Source of the DNA: Hyphomicrobium_A sp036559705
GTDB taxonomy: Bacteria; Pseudomonadota; Alphaproteobacteria; Rhizobiales; Hyphomicrobiaceae
Reading direction: 5' to 3'
Length of the DNA: 11,970 bases
Assembly (NCBI GenBank): GCA_036559705.1
Contig: DATBSP010000136.1
Coordinates: 1-11,970 of the forward strand
The position numbers and the translations under genes are program-made. Positions 1 through 5,736 of this stretch are shown here, piece after piece. Below the pieces are notes generated by a model. That model saw only the letters and a list, made by a program, of their open reading frames with translations. It made no database searches and was not told the origin of the DNA. Position 1 is the first letter of the stretch. Every line of letters begins with the position of its first letter.

Positions 1-1094
1 CCGCTCTCATCGAGAATGCGGCGCCCCTCTTCGACGTTGGTGCCGGCGAGCCGGACCACGACGGGCATCTTGATGTTCAGGTCGGTGATGGCGTCGACGA
101 CGCCCTTGGCGACCCAGTCGCAGCGGTTGATGCCGGCGAACACGTTCAGCAGCAGCGCCTTGACCTTCTTGTCCTTCAGCACCGCCTTGAACGACTTGGC
201 GACGCGCTCGGGAGAGGCGCCACCGCCGATGTCGAGGAAGTTGGCGGGTTCGCCGCCGGCCAGCTTGATCATGTCCAGCGTGGCCATGGCGAGGCCGGCG
301 CCGTTGACGACGCAGCCGATGTCGCCGTCGAGGCCGACGTAAGCTAAGCCGCGGTCGGAAGCGTAGGTTTCGCGCGGGTCTTCCTGGCTCTTGTCACGCA
401 GCTCGGCGATATGCGGGCGGCGGAACAGAGCATTGTCATCGAACGACATCTTGGCGTCGAGGGCGAACAGGTTCTTGTCCTTGGTGATCACCAGCGGGTT
501 GATCTCGACCATGGTGGCATCGAGATCGCGGAACGCGCGGTAGCAGGACAGGATGGTCGGAACGAGCTTGTTGATGATTTCCGGATCGACGCCGAGGCCG
601 TAGGCCACTTCGCGTGCCTGGAACTGCTGCATGCCGACGGCCGGGTCGACCGAGACGCGAATGATCGTGTCGGGCTGCTTGGCCGAGATTTCCTCGATCT
701 CCATGCCGCCGGCAGCCGAGGCAACGACCATAATGCGCTCGGTGGCGCGATCCATGACGAACGCCAGATAGATCTCCTTGGCGATGTCGGTCGCTTCCTC
801 GATGTAGAGGCGCGACACGAGCTTGCCGTTGGGGCCGGTCTGGTGCGTCGCCAGCTTCTTGCCGAGCATGGCTTCAGCAGCGCGCTCGATCTCGGTATCG
901 GTGGCGCACACCTTGATGCCGCCTGCCTTGCCGCGGGCGCCTGAGTGAATTTGCGCCTTGACGACCCACTTGGTGCCGCCGATCTCGGTGGCGCGATAGG
1001 TGGCCTGCTCGGGGCTGTAGGCGAGGCCGCCGCGCGGGATGGGCACGCCGAACTTCGAAAGAAGCTCTTTTGCCTGATACTCGTGAATATCCAT
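1..1094 (-). CDS. mtkA: Malate thiokinase (malate-CoA ligase) beta subunit, 3' end outside window
   Basis: ATP-dependent ligation of CoA to malate, giving malyl-CoA for the serine cycle; the active enzyme also needs the alpha subunit MtkB, which carries the phosphohistidine and should lie just left of the window. 364 codons are visible of about 390 expected. The N-terminus MDIHEYQAKELL is the classic SucC/MtkA start. The ATP-grasp half covers about residues 1-235, with KAQIHSGARGKAGG at 46-59, EINPLV at 197-202 and DAKMSFDDNALFR at 213-225. The CoA-ligase half has GEPANFLDIGGGA at 281-293 and FAGINRCDWVA at 319-329. The ATG at 1094 has an AGGGAA ribosome site (1104-1109) nine bases upstream. 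It starts 29 bp after the mcl stop, so the two are surely cotranscribed. Sequence alone cannot fully separate MtkA from succinyl-CoA synthetase SucC, but the mcl and sgaA neighbours and close resemblance to Methylorubrum MtkA favour MtkA. Confidence 0.93.
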   Translation of the reverse strand, partial: MDIHEYQAKELLSKFGVPIPRGGLAYSPEQATYRATEIGGTKWVVKAQIHSGARGKAGGIKVCATDTEIERAAEAMLGKKLATHQTGPNGKLVSRLYIEEATDIAKEIYLAFVMDRATERIMVVASAAGGMEIEEISAKQPDTIIRVSVDPAVGMQQFQAREVAYGLGVDPEIINKLVPTILSCYRAFRDLDATMVEINPLVITKDKNLFALDAKMSFDDNALFRRPHIAELRDKSQEDPRETYASDRGLAYVGLDGDIGCVVNGAGLAMATLDMIKLAGGEPANFLDIGGGASPERVAKSFKAVLKDKKVKALLLNVFAGINRCDWVAKGVVDAITDLNIKMPVVVRLAGTNVEEGRRILDES

Positions 1095-1123
1095 TTTTCT
1101 TGGTTCCCTAATAGTCGATTGTT

Positions 1124-2083
1124 TCAGGCGGCCTTGCGGGCGGCAGCCGAAGCTTTGATGGCGGCGGCGGTGGCGATGAGGTTCTTCGCCATCTTTTCCG
1201 AAGCGGCGTCGATCATCTTGCCGTCGAGCGAAGCGGCACCCTTGCCCTGCGCCTCCGCTTCCTTGAGCGCCACGATGATGCGCTCGGCGCGCTCGACTTC
1301 CTTAGCGGTCGGCGAGAACACGTCGTTGGCGAGTTCGATCTGCGAGGGATGGATGGCCCACTTGCCCTCGATGCCGAGCGCGGCAGCGCGCTTGGCACCT
1401 GCCGTGTAGCCGGCCGGGTCGGAGAAATCGCCGAACGGACCGTCGATCGGGCGCAGGCCATAAGCGCGGCAGGCAACCGTCATGCGCGACAGGGCGAAGT
1501 GCCACTGGTCGCCGGGGTAATCGGGGTTGAGACCGCCGATAACGACGGTGCGCGCCTTATTGAAGGCAGCATAGTCGGCGACGCCGAAGTGCATCGCCTC
1601 GAGGCGGCTCGGGGCGGCGGCGATGGCTTCGACGTTGGCCATGCCGAGCGGCGTCTCGATCAGCGCTTCCGTGGCGACCTTGTTGGTGAAGCCCTTGGCG
1701 ACTTCGATCTGGCTGACGATGCATTCGACCGTGTAGACGTCGGCAGGCACGCCGACCTTCGGGATGAGGATGGTATCGAGCTTCGAGCCGGCCTGCTCCA
1801 TGATGTCGACGACGTCGCGATACATGTAGTGCGTGTCGAGGCCGTTGATGCGCACGGAGACGGTTTTGCCGGCGGCCTTCCAGTCGATGTCGTTGAGCGC
1901 CTGGATGATGTTCTTGCGCGCCTGCTCCTTGTCGGGCGGAGCGACGGCGTCCTCGCAGTCGAGGAAGACGTAGTCGGCGGCGCTCTGCGCGGCCTTCTCG
2001 ATCATGGTCGGGTTGGAACCCGGTACGGCAAGCTCGCTGCGCTGCAGGCGGGACTTGCGGAGGGGATAAAGCGTGTAGCTCAT
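1124..2083 (-). CDS. mcl: Malyl-CoA lyase of the serine cycle
   Basis: Cleaves (S)-malyl-CoA to acetyl-CoA and glyoxylate, the last serine-cycle step, regenerating the glyoxylate used by SgaA. 319 residues, a normal length for the alphaproteobacterial Mcl/CitE-like TIM-barrel family. Visible landmarks: RSELAVPGSNP (15-25), FLDCEDAVAP (40-49), substrate-binding Arg78 in RINGLDTHYMYRD (78-90), the Mg ligands Glu143 in ALIETPLGMANVEAI and Asp170 in FGVADYA, and the C-terminal DGPFGDFSDP and KWAIHPSQI segments that close over CoA. Residue roles are from the known Rhodobacter and Chloroflexus enzymes. The ATG at 2083 has an AGAGGAA ribosome site (2091-2097) seven bases upstream. It lies 130 bp downstream of sgaA and 29 bp upstream of mtkA on the same strand. 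The C-terminus is Ala/Lys-rich and probably unstructured. Confidence 0.95.
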   Translation of the reverse strand: MSYTLYPLRKSRLQRSELAVPGSNPTMIEKAAQSAADYVFLDCEDAVAPPDKEQARKNIIQALNDIDWKAAGKTVSVRINGLDTHYMYRDVVDIMEQAGSKLDTILIPKVGVPADVYTVECIVSQIEVAKGFTNKVATEALIETPLGMANVEAIAAAPSRLEAMHFGVADYAAFNKARTVVIGGLNPDYPGDQWHFALSRMTVACRAYGLRPIDGPFGDFSDPAGYTAGAKRAAALGIEGKWAIHPSQIELANDVFSPTAKEVERAERIIVALKEAEAQGKGAASLDGKMIDAASEKMAKNLIATAAAIKASAAARKAA

Positions 2084-2176
2084 TTAGGCGTTCCTCTGGG
2101 CGGTTTTTACGTTTCGTTAATCACGGTTTGCACGCGCCGATGGCGTTGTGCCGACTGCTTCTCGTTGTGTCACAGC

Positions 2177-2204
2177 GAAGCGGCGCCCGTTGCGCCGCCG
2201 CTTC
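2177..2204 (-). other. Hairpin between sgaA and mcl
   Basis: Perfect 9-bp GC-rich stem (arms 2177-2185 and 2196-2204, loop 10 nt) beginning nine bases after the sgaA stop codon in the transcript direction. No T-run follows it, so it is not a standard intrinsic terminator. It could protect the 3' end of processed sgaA mRNA or lower read-through into mcl. Only the pairing is seen; the role is inferred. Confidence 0.4.
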
Positions 2205-2213
2205 TGTTCACTT

Positions 2214-3428
2214 TCAGCTGGCCAATTTGAGCTTCGGCTCCGGGCGGCTCGTTGCCGATGCTTTGGTCGTCGCGCGGAAGTGCTCGACCGCCGCGCCGCT
2301 GCCCGAGCCCGGGACGATTTCGACGCCGCAATCGCGCAGCGCCATTTCGACCCCGAACAGCACACCGCCGACCATGATCTCATCGAGCGCGCCGAGGTGG
2401 CCAATGCGGAACACCTTGCCGGCGACCTTGTTGAGGCCCACGCCGAGCGAAAGGTTGTAGCGATAGTAGGCCGTCTTCACGACCTGCGCGCTGTCGACTC
2501 CCTCAGGCACGAGAATCGCGCTGACCGTATCGGAGTGCCATTTCGGCTCCTGCGCACAGAGCTTTAGGCCCCACGCCGCGACCGCCTTGCGGACGCCCTC
2601 GGCAAGCCGATTGTGGCGCGCGAAGACGTTCTCGAGTCCCTCGGCCTGCAGCAAGTCAAGTGAGGCGCGCAGGCCGCGCAGGAGCTGCGTTGCCGGCGTG
2701 TAGGGGAAGTATCCGTTATCGTTGTTCTTGATCATGTCCTCGAACGAGAAGTAGCAGCGCTCCATCTTCGAGGATTTGTTGACTTCGAGCACCTTGTTGC
2801 TAACGGCGAGGATGCCGAGTCCGGTCGGCAGCATGAAGCCCTTCTGCGAGCCCGACACGCAGCAGTCGACGCCCCACTCTTCCATGCGGAAGTCAATGCA
2901 GCCGACGCTGCTCACACCGTCGACGAACAGGAGCGCGGGATGCTTGGCGTCGTTGAGCGCCTTGCGCACGCCGGCAACGTCGGAGGTGACGCCGGTCGCG
3001 GTCTCGTTGTGCGTGGCGAACACGGCCTTGATCTCGTGGTTCTTATCGGCGGCGAGAATCTCGGCGTACTTCTCGACCGGCACGCCCTTGCCCCACTCTT
3101 CGTCGAGAACCTGCGCGTTGAGGCCGAGACGCTGGGCCATGTCGACCCACAGCAGCGAGAACTGACCGAAGCGGCTCATCAGAACCTTGTCGCCTTGGTT
3201 CAGCGTGTTGGAGATCGCCGACTCCCAGGCGCCTGAGCCAGATGAGGGGAACAGGAATACGCGGCCGTTGGTGAGCTTGAACACCTTCTTGACGTCTTCG
3301 AATAGCGGCAGCGTGAACTTGGGGAATTCCGGCGAGCGCATGTCTTCCATGCGGATGTCCATCGCCGAGCGGACGGCTTCGGGGATATTGGTAGGACCGG
3401 GAATGAAAAGGTGCGTCGTAACGAGCAT
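2214..3428 (-). CDS. sgaA: Serine-glyoxylate aminotransferase
   Basis: PLP-dependent transfer of the amino group of serine to glyoxylate, giving hydroxypyruvate and glycine; this links the glyoxylate released by Mcl to the carbon skeleton that becomes phosphoglycerate. 404 residues, class V aminotransferase fold. The glyoxylate/substrate loop is HLFIPGPTN (6-14), the PLP phosphate region is FPSSGSGAWESA (60-71), Asp170 in FVDGVSSVG should contact the pyridine nitrogen, and Lys196 in SGSQKGFMLPTGLG is the Schiff-base lysine. KVFRIGHLG near the C-terminus carries the carboxylate-binding arginine. The ATG at 3428 has a strong GGAGGAA site (3436-3442) seven bases upstream. The last ~20 residues (RATTKASATSRPEPKLKLAS) are a low-complexity basic tail beyond the conserved fold. 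First gene of the unit sgaA-mcl-mtkA; hprA, mtdA and fch, which follow sga in Methylorubrum extorquens, are absent here. Confidence 0.95.
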   Translation of the reverse strand: MLVTTHLFIPGPTNIPEAVRSAMDIRMEDMRSPEFPKFTLPLFEDVKKVFKLTNGRVFLFPSSGSGAWESAISNTLNQGDKVLMSRFGQFSLLWVDMAQRLGLNAQVLDEEWGKGVPVEKYAEILAADKNHEIKAVFATHNETATGVTSDVAGVRKALNDAKHPALLFVDGVSSVGCIDFRMEEWGVDCCVSGSQKGFMLPTGLGILAVSNKVLEVNKSSKMERCYFSFEDMIKNNDNGYFPYTPATQLLRGLRASLDLLQAEGLENVFARHNRLAEGVRKAVAAWGLKLCAQEPKWHSDTVSAILVPEGVDSAQVVKTAYYRYNLSLGVGLNKVAGKVFRIGHLGALDEIMVGGVLFGVEMALRDCGVEIVPGSGSGAAVEHFRATTKASATSRPEPKLKLAS

Positions 3429-3558
3429 GCCGAGCTTCCTCCGAATTGCCGTCTAATTCTACGTTTCTATGGCGTGTGTTCGCTTCGCGCATTTTGCGCG
3501 GGCCCCGCCATCGCGCCCGGCGACGGGTCCGCTGTCTGTTTCATGCGGCTAGGCGCGA

Positions 3559-3587
3559 AGTATCTATTTACGTTGATCCCTTCGCAA
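3559..3587 (-). promoter_or_regulatory. Candidate promoter for sgaA-mcl-mtkA
   Basis: On the minus strand, TTGCGA (-35, 3582-3587) is followed after exactly 17 bases by GATACT (-10, 3559-3564); each box matches four of six consensus positions. The local AT content (GTAAATAGATACT) is clearly higher than its surroundings. A start near 3552 would give a leader of about 125 nt before the sgaA ATG. Prediction only. Confidence 0.4.
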
Positions 3588-3617
3588 CACCCGATCGGGC
3601 AGCCGCTGGACGCTGTC

Positions 3618-3659
3618 GGGTAGTGGTTCGACTGTGCTTGCGGGTAGTCTTTCCTACCC
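3618..3659. promoter_or_regulatory. Candidate operator: inverted and direct GGGTAG repeats
   Basis: GGGTAG (3642-3647), a six-base spacer and CTACCC (3654-3659) form a perfect 18-bp inverted repeat. A third copy of GGGTAG lies at 3618-3623, in CGGGTAGT context like the second, 24 bp (start to start) away. The dyad lies about 90-107 bp upstream of the predicted transcription start, where an activator dimer would bind. The regulator is unknown; candidates are a LysR-type protein (QscR or CbbR class, known for serine-cycle control) and the neighbouring LuxR-type protein. Confidence 0.4.
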
Positions 3660-3765
3660 ACCTGCCCAACGCGAGCCGCGGCACACATTCGGGTCCGATC
3701 TCGCGCGCGTCGCCGCGCCGCTAACCCGCAGAAACATTAGCGACTCTGATCGACCGTGCAACGTA

Positions 3766-3796
3766 CAAAAGAGCGCGCCGCATTGTGCAGCGCGGC
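3766..3796 (-). terminator. Weak candidate terminator after the LuxR-type regulator gene
   Basis: In the minus-strand transcript, GCCGC (3792-3796) can pair with GCGGC (3777-3781) around a 10-nt loop, followed by GCGC and then TCTTTT. The stem is short and the T-run is interrupted and displaced by four bases, so termination efficiency is doubtful. Confidence 0.25.
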
Positions 3797-3808
3797 ATTG
3801 TCAGCGCG
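3780..3808. repeat. Two-copy tandem repeat of 14-15 bp
   Basis: GCATTGTGCAGCGCG (3780-3794) is followed directly by GCATTGTCAGCGCG (3795-3808), identical except for one missing G. It lies immediately beyond the stop codon of the LuxR-type regulator. Probably a local duplication; it overlaps the weak terminator candidate. Confidence 0.6.
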
Positions 3809-3810
3809 GC

Positions 3811-4461
3811 TCAGCGCTGATCCATCGTCGTCTGCATGAAGAGCGCGACGGCCATCGCGCGATTGCTGACGCCGAGCTTATCGTAGAGGTTCTTGAGGTG
3901 ATACTTCACCGTGTTGCGCGAGATGCCGATGCGCGATGCGATTTGCAAATTCGTCCAGCCGTTGGCAAGCGCGGTGAGCAGCTCTCGTTCGCGCGTCGTC
4001 AGCTCGGCGAATGGATCGGTTGTTAGCGCCAGCAGGTCGATGTAGGGCAACGACATACGTCCGCGCGCGACGGCGGCGATGCCGTCGACCAGCACCGATG
4101 GCTCATCGCTTTTCGAGATGAAACCCCAGGCACCGAGCCGCACGGCCTGGCGCAGCACGTCTTTGCCGGGCTCGCCCGTGTAGACAACGATGCGTGTCGG
4201 CAGATGCCGCCGCTTCAAGGTAGAGAGAACCTCGCCACCGTTCATGTCGGGCAGCGACCAGCCGATAATGCCAATATCCGTCGGGTGCTGCTCGACACCC
4301 GCAATAAATGCAGCGCCGCTCGCGTGCGTGTCGAGCACCTCGAAGCGCCCGTCGCGCGAGATGAAGTCGCGCAGGCCCGAGCGCACGACCGGGCTTTTGT
4401 CCGCGATCATGACCCGGGGGCGCGCATGCCCCGGCGTGGGTGGGGAGAGGAGGTCTGCCAT
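3811..4461 (-). CDS. LuxR/NarL-type regulator with degenerate receiver domain
   Basis: DNA-binding transcription regulator of 216 residues from the ATG at 4461. A receiver-like domain (about residues 16-135, starting RPRVMIADKSPVVRSGL) precedes a LuxR-type helix-turn-helix (about 154-212) with LTTRERELLTALANGWTN, QIASRIGISRNTVKYHLKNLY and DKLGVSNR, which match the family very well. In the receiver, the acidic residue of IADKS, Thr95 (VVYTG) and Lys117 (ISKSD) are kept, but the phosphoacceptor position in IIGWSLPDMNG is Gly67 (codon GGC, 4261-4263) instead of Asp. It therefore probably cannot be activated by Asp phosphorylation. No partner kinase is visible. Start uncertain: a TTG at 4500 would add 13 residues, and neither start has a well-spaced ribosome site. 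It sits 68 bp downstream of the metal transporter gene and upstream of sgaA on the same strand, so it could control either; the target is unknown. Confidence 0.85.
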   Translation of the reverse strand: MADLLSPPTPGHARPRVMIADKSPVVRSGLRDFISRDGRFEVLDTHASGAAFIAGVEQHPTDIGIIGWSLPDMNGGEVLSTLKRRHLPTRIVVYTGEPGKDVLRQAVRLGAWGFISKSDEPSVLVDGIAAVARGRMSLPYIDLLALTTDPFAELTTRERELLTALANGWTNLQIASRIGISRNTVKYHLKNLYDKLGVSNRAMAVALFMQTTMDQR

Positions 4462-4529
4462 TGCTCCATTGGTAGCAACGAACTTGAAGAAATGAGTCAA
4501 GAGCTGGCGGCATCACGCGATACTTGCGT

Positions 4530-5468
4530 CTACACCTTGCCGCAGCTCTTCGCGTGAGCGGCGTCGGCGCAATCCTTGTGTTCGATCTCGACCGTCGCGT
4601 GCACGACGCCGAAGGCCTGCTTGAGACGCGCCTTAATGGCGGCAGCAACTTGCTCCGGCGGTACGGTATCGCAGGTCAGCGCGTGCAGCGTCATGACGGC
4701 GCGGTTCTCGCTCAGCGACCAGGCGTGCACGTGATGCACCGACTGCACGTCGGGGACGTTCGCCTCGATGTCCTTCTGTACGTCGCGAACGTCGATGTCG
4801 CTCGGCGCGCCTTCGAGCAGGATATGGCCGGCATCCTTGGTGATCAGCCAAGCGGTGCGCAGGATGAGCAGCGTGATGACGATCGACAGGATCGGATCGA
4901 TCGGCGTCCAGCTGGTTTGCAGGATGATCAGCGCCGCGACGATCGCCGCCACCGAACCGAGCAGGTCGCTCATCACGTGCAGCAGCGCGGCGCGCACGTT
5001 GAGATTGGCGCCGCCGCCATGGCGCAAAATGAGCATCGTCACGATATTCACACTGAGGCCGACGGCGGCAATCGCGAGCATCGGTATGCCGAGCACTTCC
5101 ACCGGATTGAACATGCGCTCGATGGCTTCGAAGCAGATCATCGCCGAGATGAAGAATAGGGCGAGGCCGTTGGCGAAGGCGGCCAGCACCTCAAAGCGCT
5201 CGAAGCCGTAGGTGCGCTTCCAGTCGGCGGGGCGCTTGGCTACGCGCACGGCCAGCCAAGCCAGGGCGAGGGCGGCGGCGTCGGTGAGCATGTGTCCGGC
5301 ATCGGCCAACAGGGCAAGCGATCCGGAGATGATGCCGCCCGCCGCTTCGGCAATGAGCGTCACCGTCGTCAGCACGGCTGCCAGCAGCAGGCGCCGCTCG
5401 TTTTGGGCGCCCCCACCGTGGCTGTGGGCATGGCTGTGACCGGGCCCGTGACTGTGATTGTTTCCCAT
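4530..5468 (-). CDS. Cation diffusion facilitator (Zn/Co/Cd efflux, CzcD/ZitB type)
   Basis: Inner-membrane metal/proton antiporter exporting divalent cations. 312 residues from the ATG at 5468, chosen because AGGAG (5475-5479) lies six bases upstream and because it starts directly at the His-rich segment; a longer frame adds 21 unlikely residues. The N-terminus has His at 5, 7, 11, 13, 15 and 17 within a Gly/His stretch, a likely metal-sensing or delivery tail. Six membrane segments follow. Transport-site residues are visible as Asp56/His59/Asp63 in LLADAGHMLTD and His164/Asp168 in ALLHVMSD. A His-rich cytosolic loop between segments 4 and 5 is short here (RHGGGAN, 149-155). The C-terminal cytosolic domain (about 213-297) includes SVHHVHAW, and the last residues contain two cysteines (CADAAHAKSCGKV). 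The metal cannot be told from sequence. Confidence 0.92.
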   Translation of the reverse strand: MGNNHSHGPGHSHAHSHGGGAQNERRLLLAAVLTTVTLIAEAAGGIISGSLALLADAGHMLTDAAALALAWLAVRVAKRPADWKRTYGFERFEVLAAFANGLALFFISAMICFEAIERMFNPVEVLGIPMLAIAAVGLSVNIVTMLILRHGGGANLNVRAALLHVMSDLLGSVAAIVAALIILQTSWTPIDPILSIVITLLILRTAWLITKDAGHILLEGAPSDIDVRDVQKDIEANVPDVQSVHHVHAWSLSENRAVMTLHALTCDTVPPEQVAAAIKARLKQAFGVVHATVEIEHKDCADAAHAKSCGKV

Positions 5469-5482
5469 GCGTCGCTCCTCGC

Positions 5483-5496
5483 TGATCACTATATCA
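5483..5496 (-). promoter_or_regulatory. Candidate -10 box and operator dyad of the cation efflux gene
   Basis: On the minus strand TATAGT (5488-5493) matches five of six -10 positions, but no good -35 lies 16-18 bp upstream. It sits within a 14-bp dyad TGATCACTATATCA with TGAT/ATCA arms. A start near 5481 would leave a leader of only 13 nt that still includes the ribosome site. A metal-responsive repressor could bind here; this is inference. Confidence 0.25.
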
Positions 5497-5634
5497 TCCA
5501 GCACGCGCGGCAACGCCGTATGCGCCCGCATCGCCAGCGGCGGACGCGTACCTCAATGATCCGACTGCGCGTTAACGGTCCTACCTAGCTGCAGTGCGGC
5601 ATTGGGGTCCGGCGAAAAGTCGACACTTGCGCGC

Positions 5635-5659
5635 GGCGTTCGAACCGCCAATATCGGCG
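5635..5659 (+). promoter_or_regulatory. Overlapping dyads upstream of ftfL
   Basis: GGCG-TTCGAA-CCGCC (5635-5649) runs into CGCCAATATCGGCG (5646-5659), the latter symmetric at 12 of 14 positions. A weak TTGCGC (5627-5632) precedes AATATC (5650-5655) by 17 bp and could be the ftfL promoter, though the -10 matches only three positions. Located about 80-100 bp upstream of the ftfL start. Confidence 0.25.
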
Positions 5660-5702
5660 CGGGAAATGTCTGCCGGTCCCGGTGGTGGGGTCCACGCGCC
5701 GG

Positions 5703-5728
5703 CCAAAAAAGTGCACTTTTGGGAGGAG
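5703..5728 (+). promoter_or_regulatory. Palindrome and ribosome binding site of ftfL
   Basis: AAAAGTGCACTTTT (5707-5720) is a perfect 14-bp palindrome directly followed by a very strong ribosome site GGGAGGAG (5721-5728), eight bases before the GTG start at 5737; this fixes the start. In RNA, CCAAAA (5703-5708) could alternatively pair with TTTTGG (5717-5722) around an 8-nt loop and cover the first two G of the ribosome site, so both DNA-level and translation-level control are possible. Confidence 0.5.
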
Positions 5729-5736
5729 CAAGACCT

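Larger units (their letters stand above)
3429..3810. other. Non-coding leader and promoter region of the serine-cycle unit
   Basis: 382 bp between the sgaA start and the end of the upstream regulator gene; both genes read on the minus strand. I see no convincing gene: short open frames here lack ribosome sites and recognisable sequence. It holds, from sgaA outward, the sgaA ribosome site, a leader of about 125 nt, a candidate promoter at 3559-3587, a 10-bp palindrome CCCGATCGGG at 3590-3599 just upstream of the -35, an 18-bp inverted repeat at 3642-3659 with an extra direct half-site at 3618-3623, and a short tandem repeat at 3780-3808 next to the regulator stop. The layout fits a regulated, activator-dependent promoter. 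Confidence 0.6.

Noticed and set aside
411..1409. Long plus-strand open frames (411-944, 945-1409) opposite mtkA and mcl
   Set aside because: Antisense shadows of strongly GC-biased codons; low-complexity Asp/Arg/His/Leu-rich translation, no ribosome sites, no family resemblance.
1349..2230. 293-codon plus-strand open frame opposite mcl
   Set aside because: Covers the well-supported malyl-CoA lyase in antisense; its composition is that of a complement of GC-rich codons.
3446..3724. Small open frames in the sgaA upstream region (both strands)
   Set aside because: No ribosome sites, atypical composition, and they overlap the candidate promoter and operator.
4524..5159. 211-codon plus-strand open frame opposite the metal transporter
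   Set aside because: Antisense shadow rich in His/Arg/Asp; the minus-strand frame has clear transporter motifs and a good ribosome site.
5602..5736. N-terminal extension of FtfL by 45 residues
   Set aside because: Homology begins at the GTG at 5737, which has a near-perfect ribosome site; the upstream frame contains the palindrome and candidate promoter.
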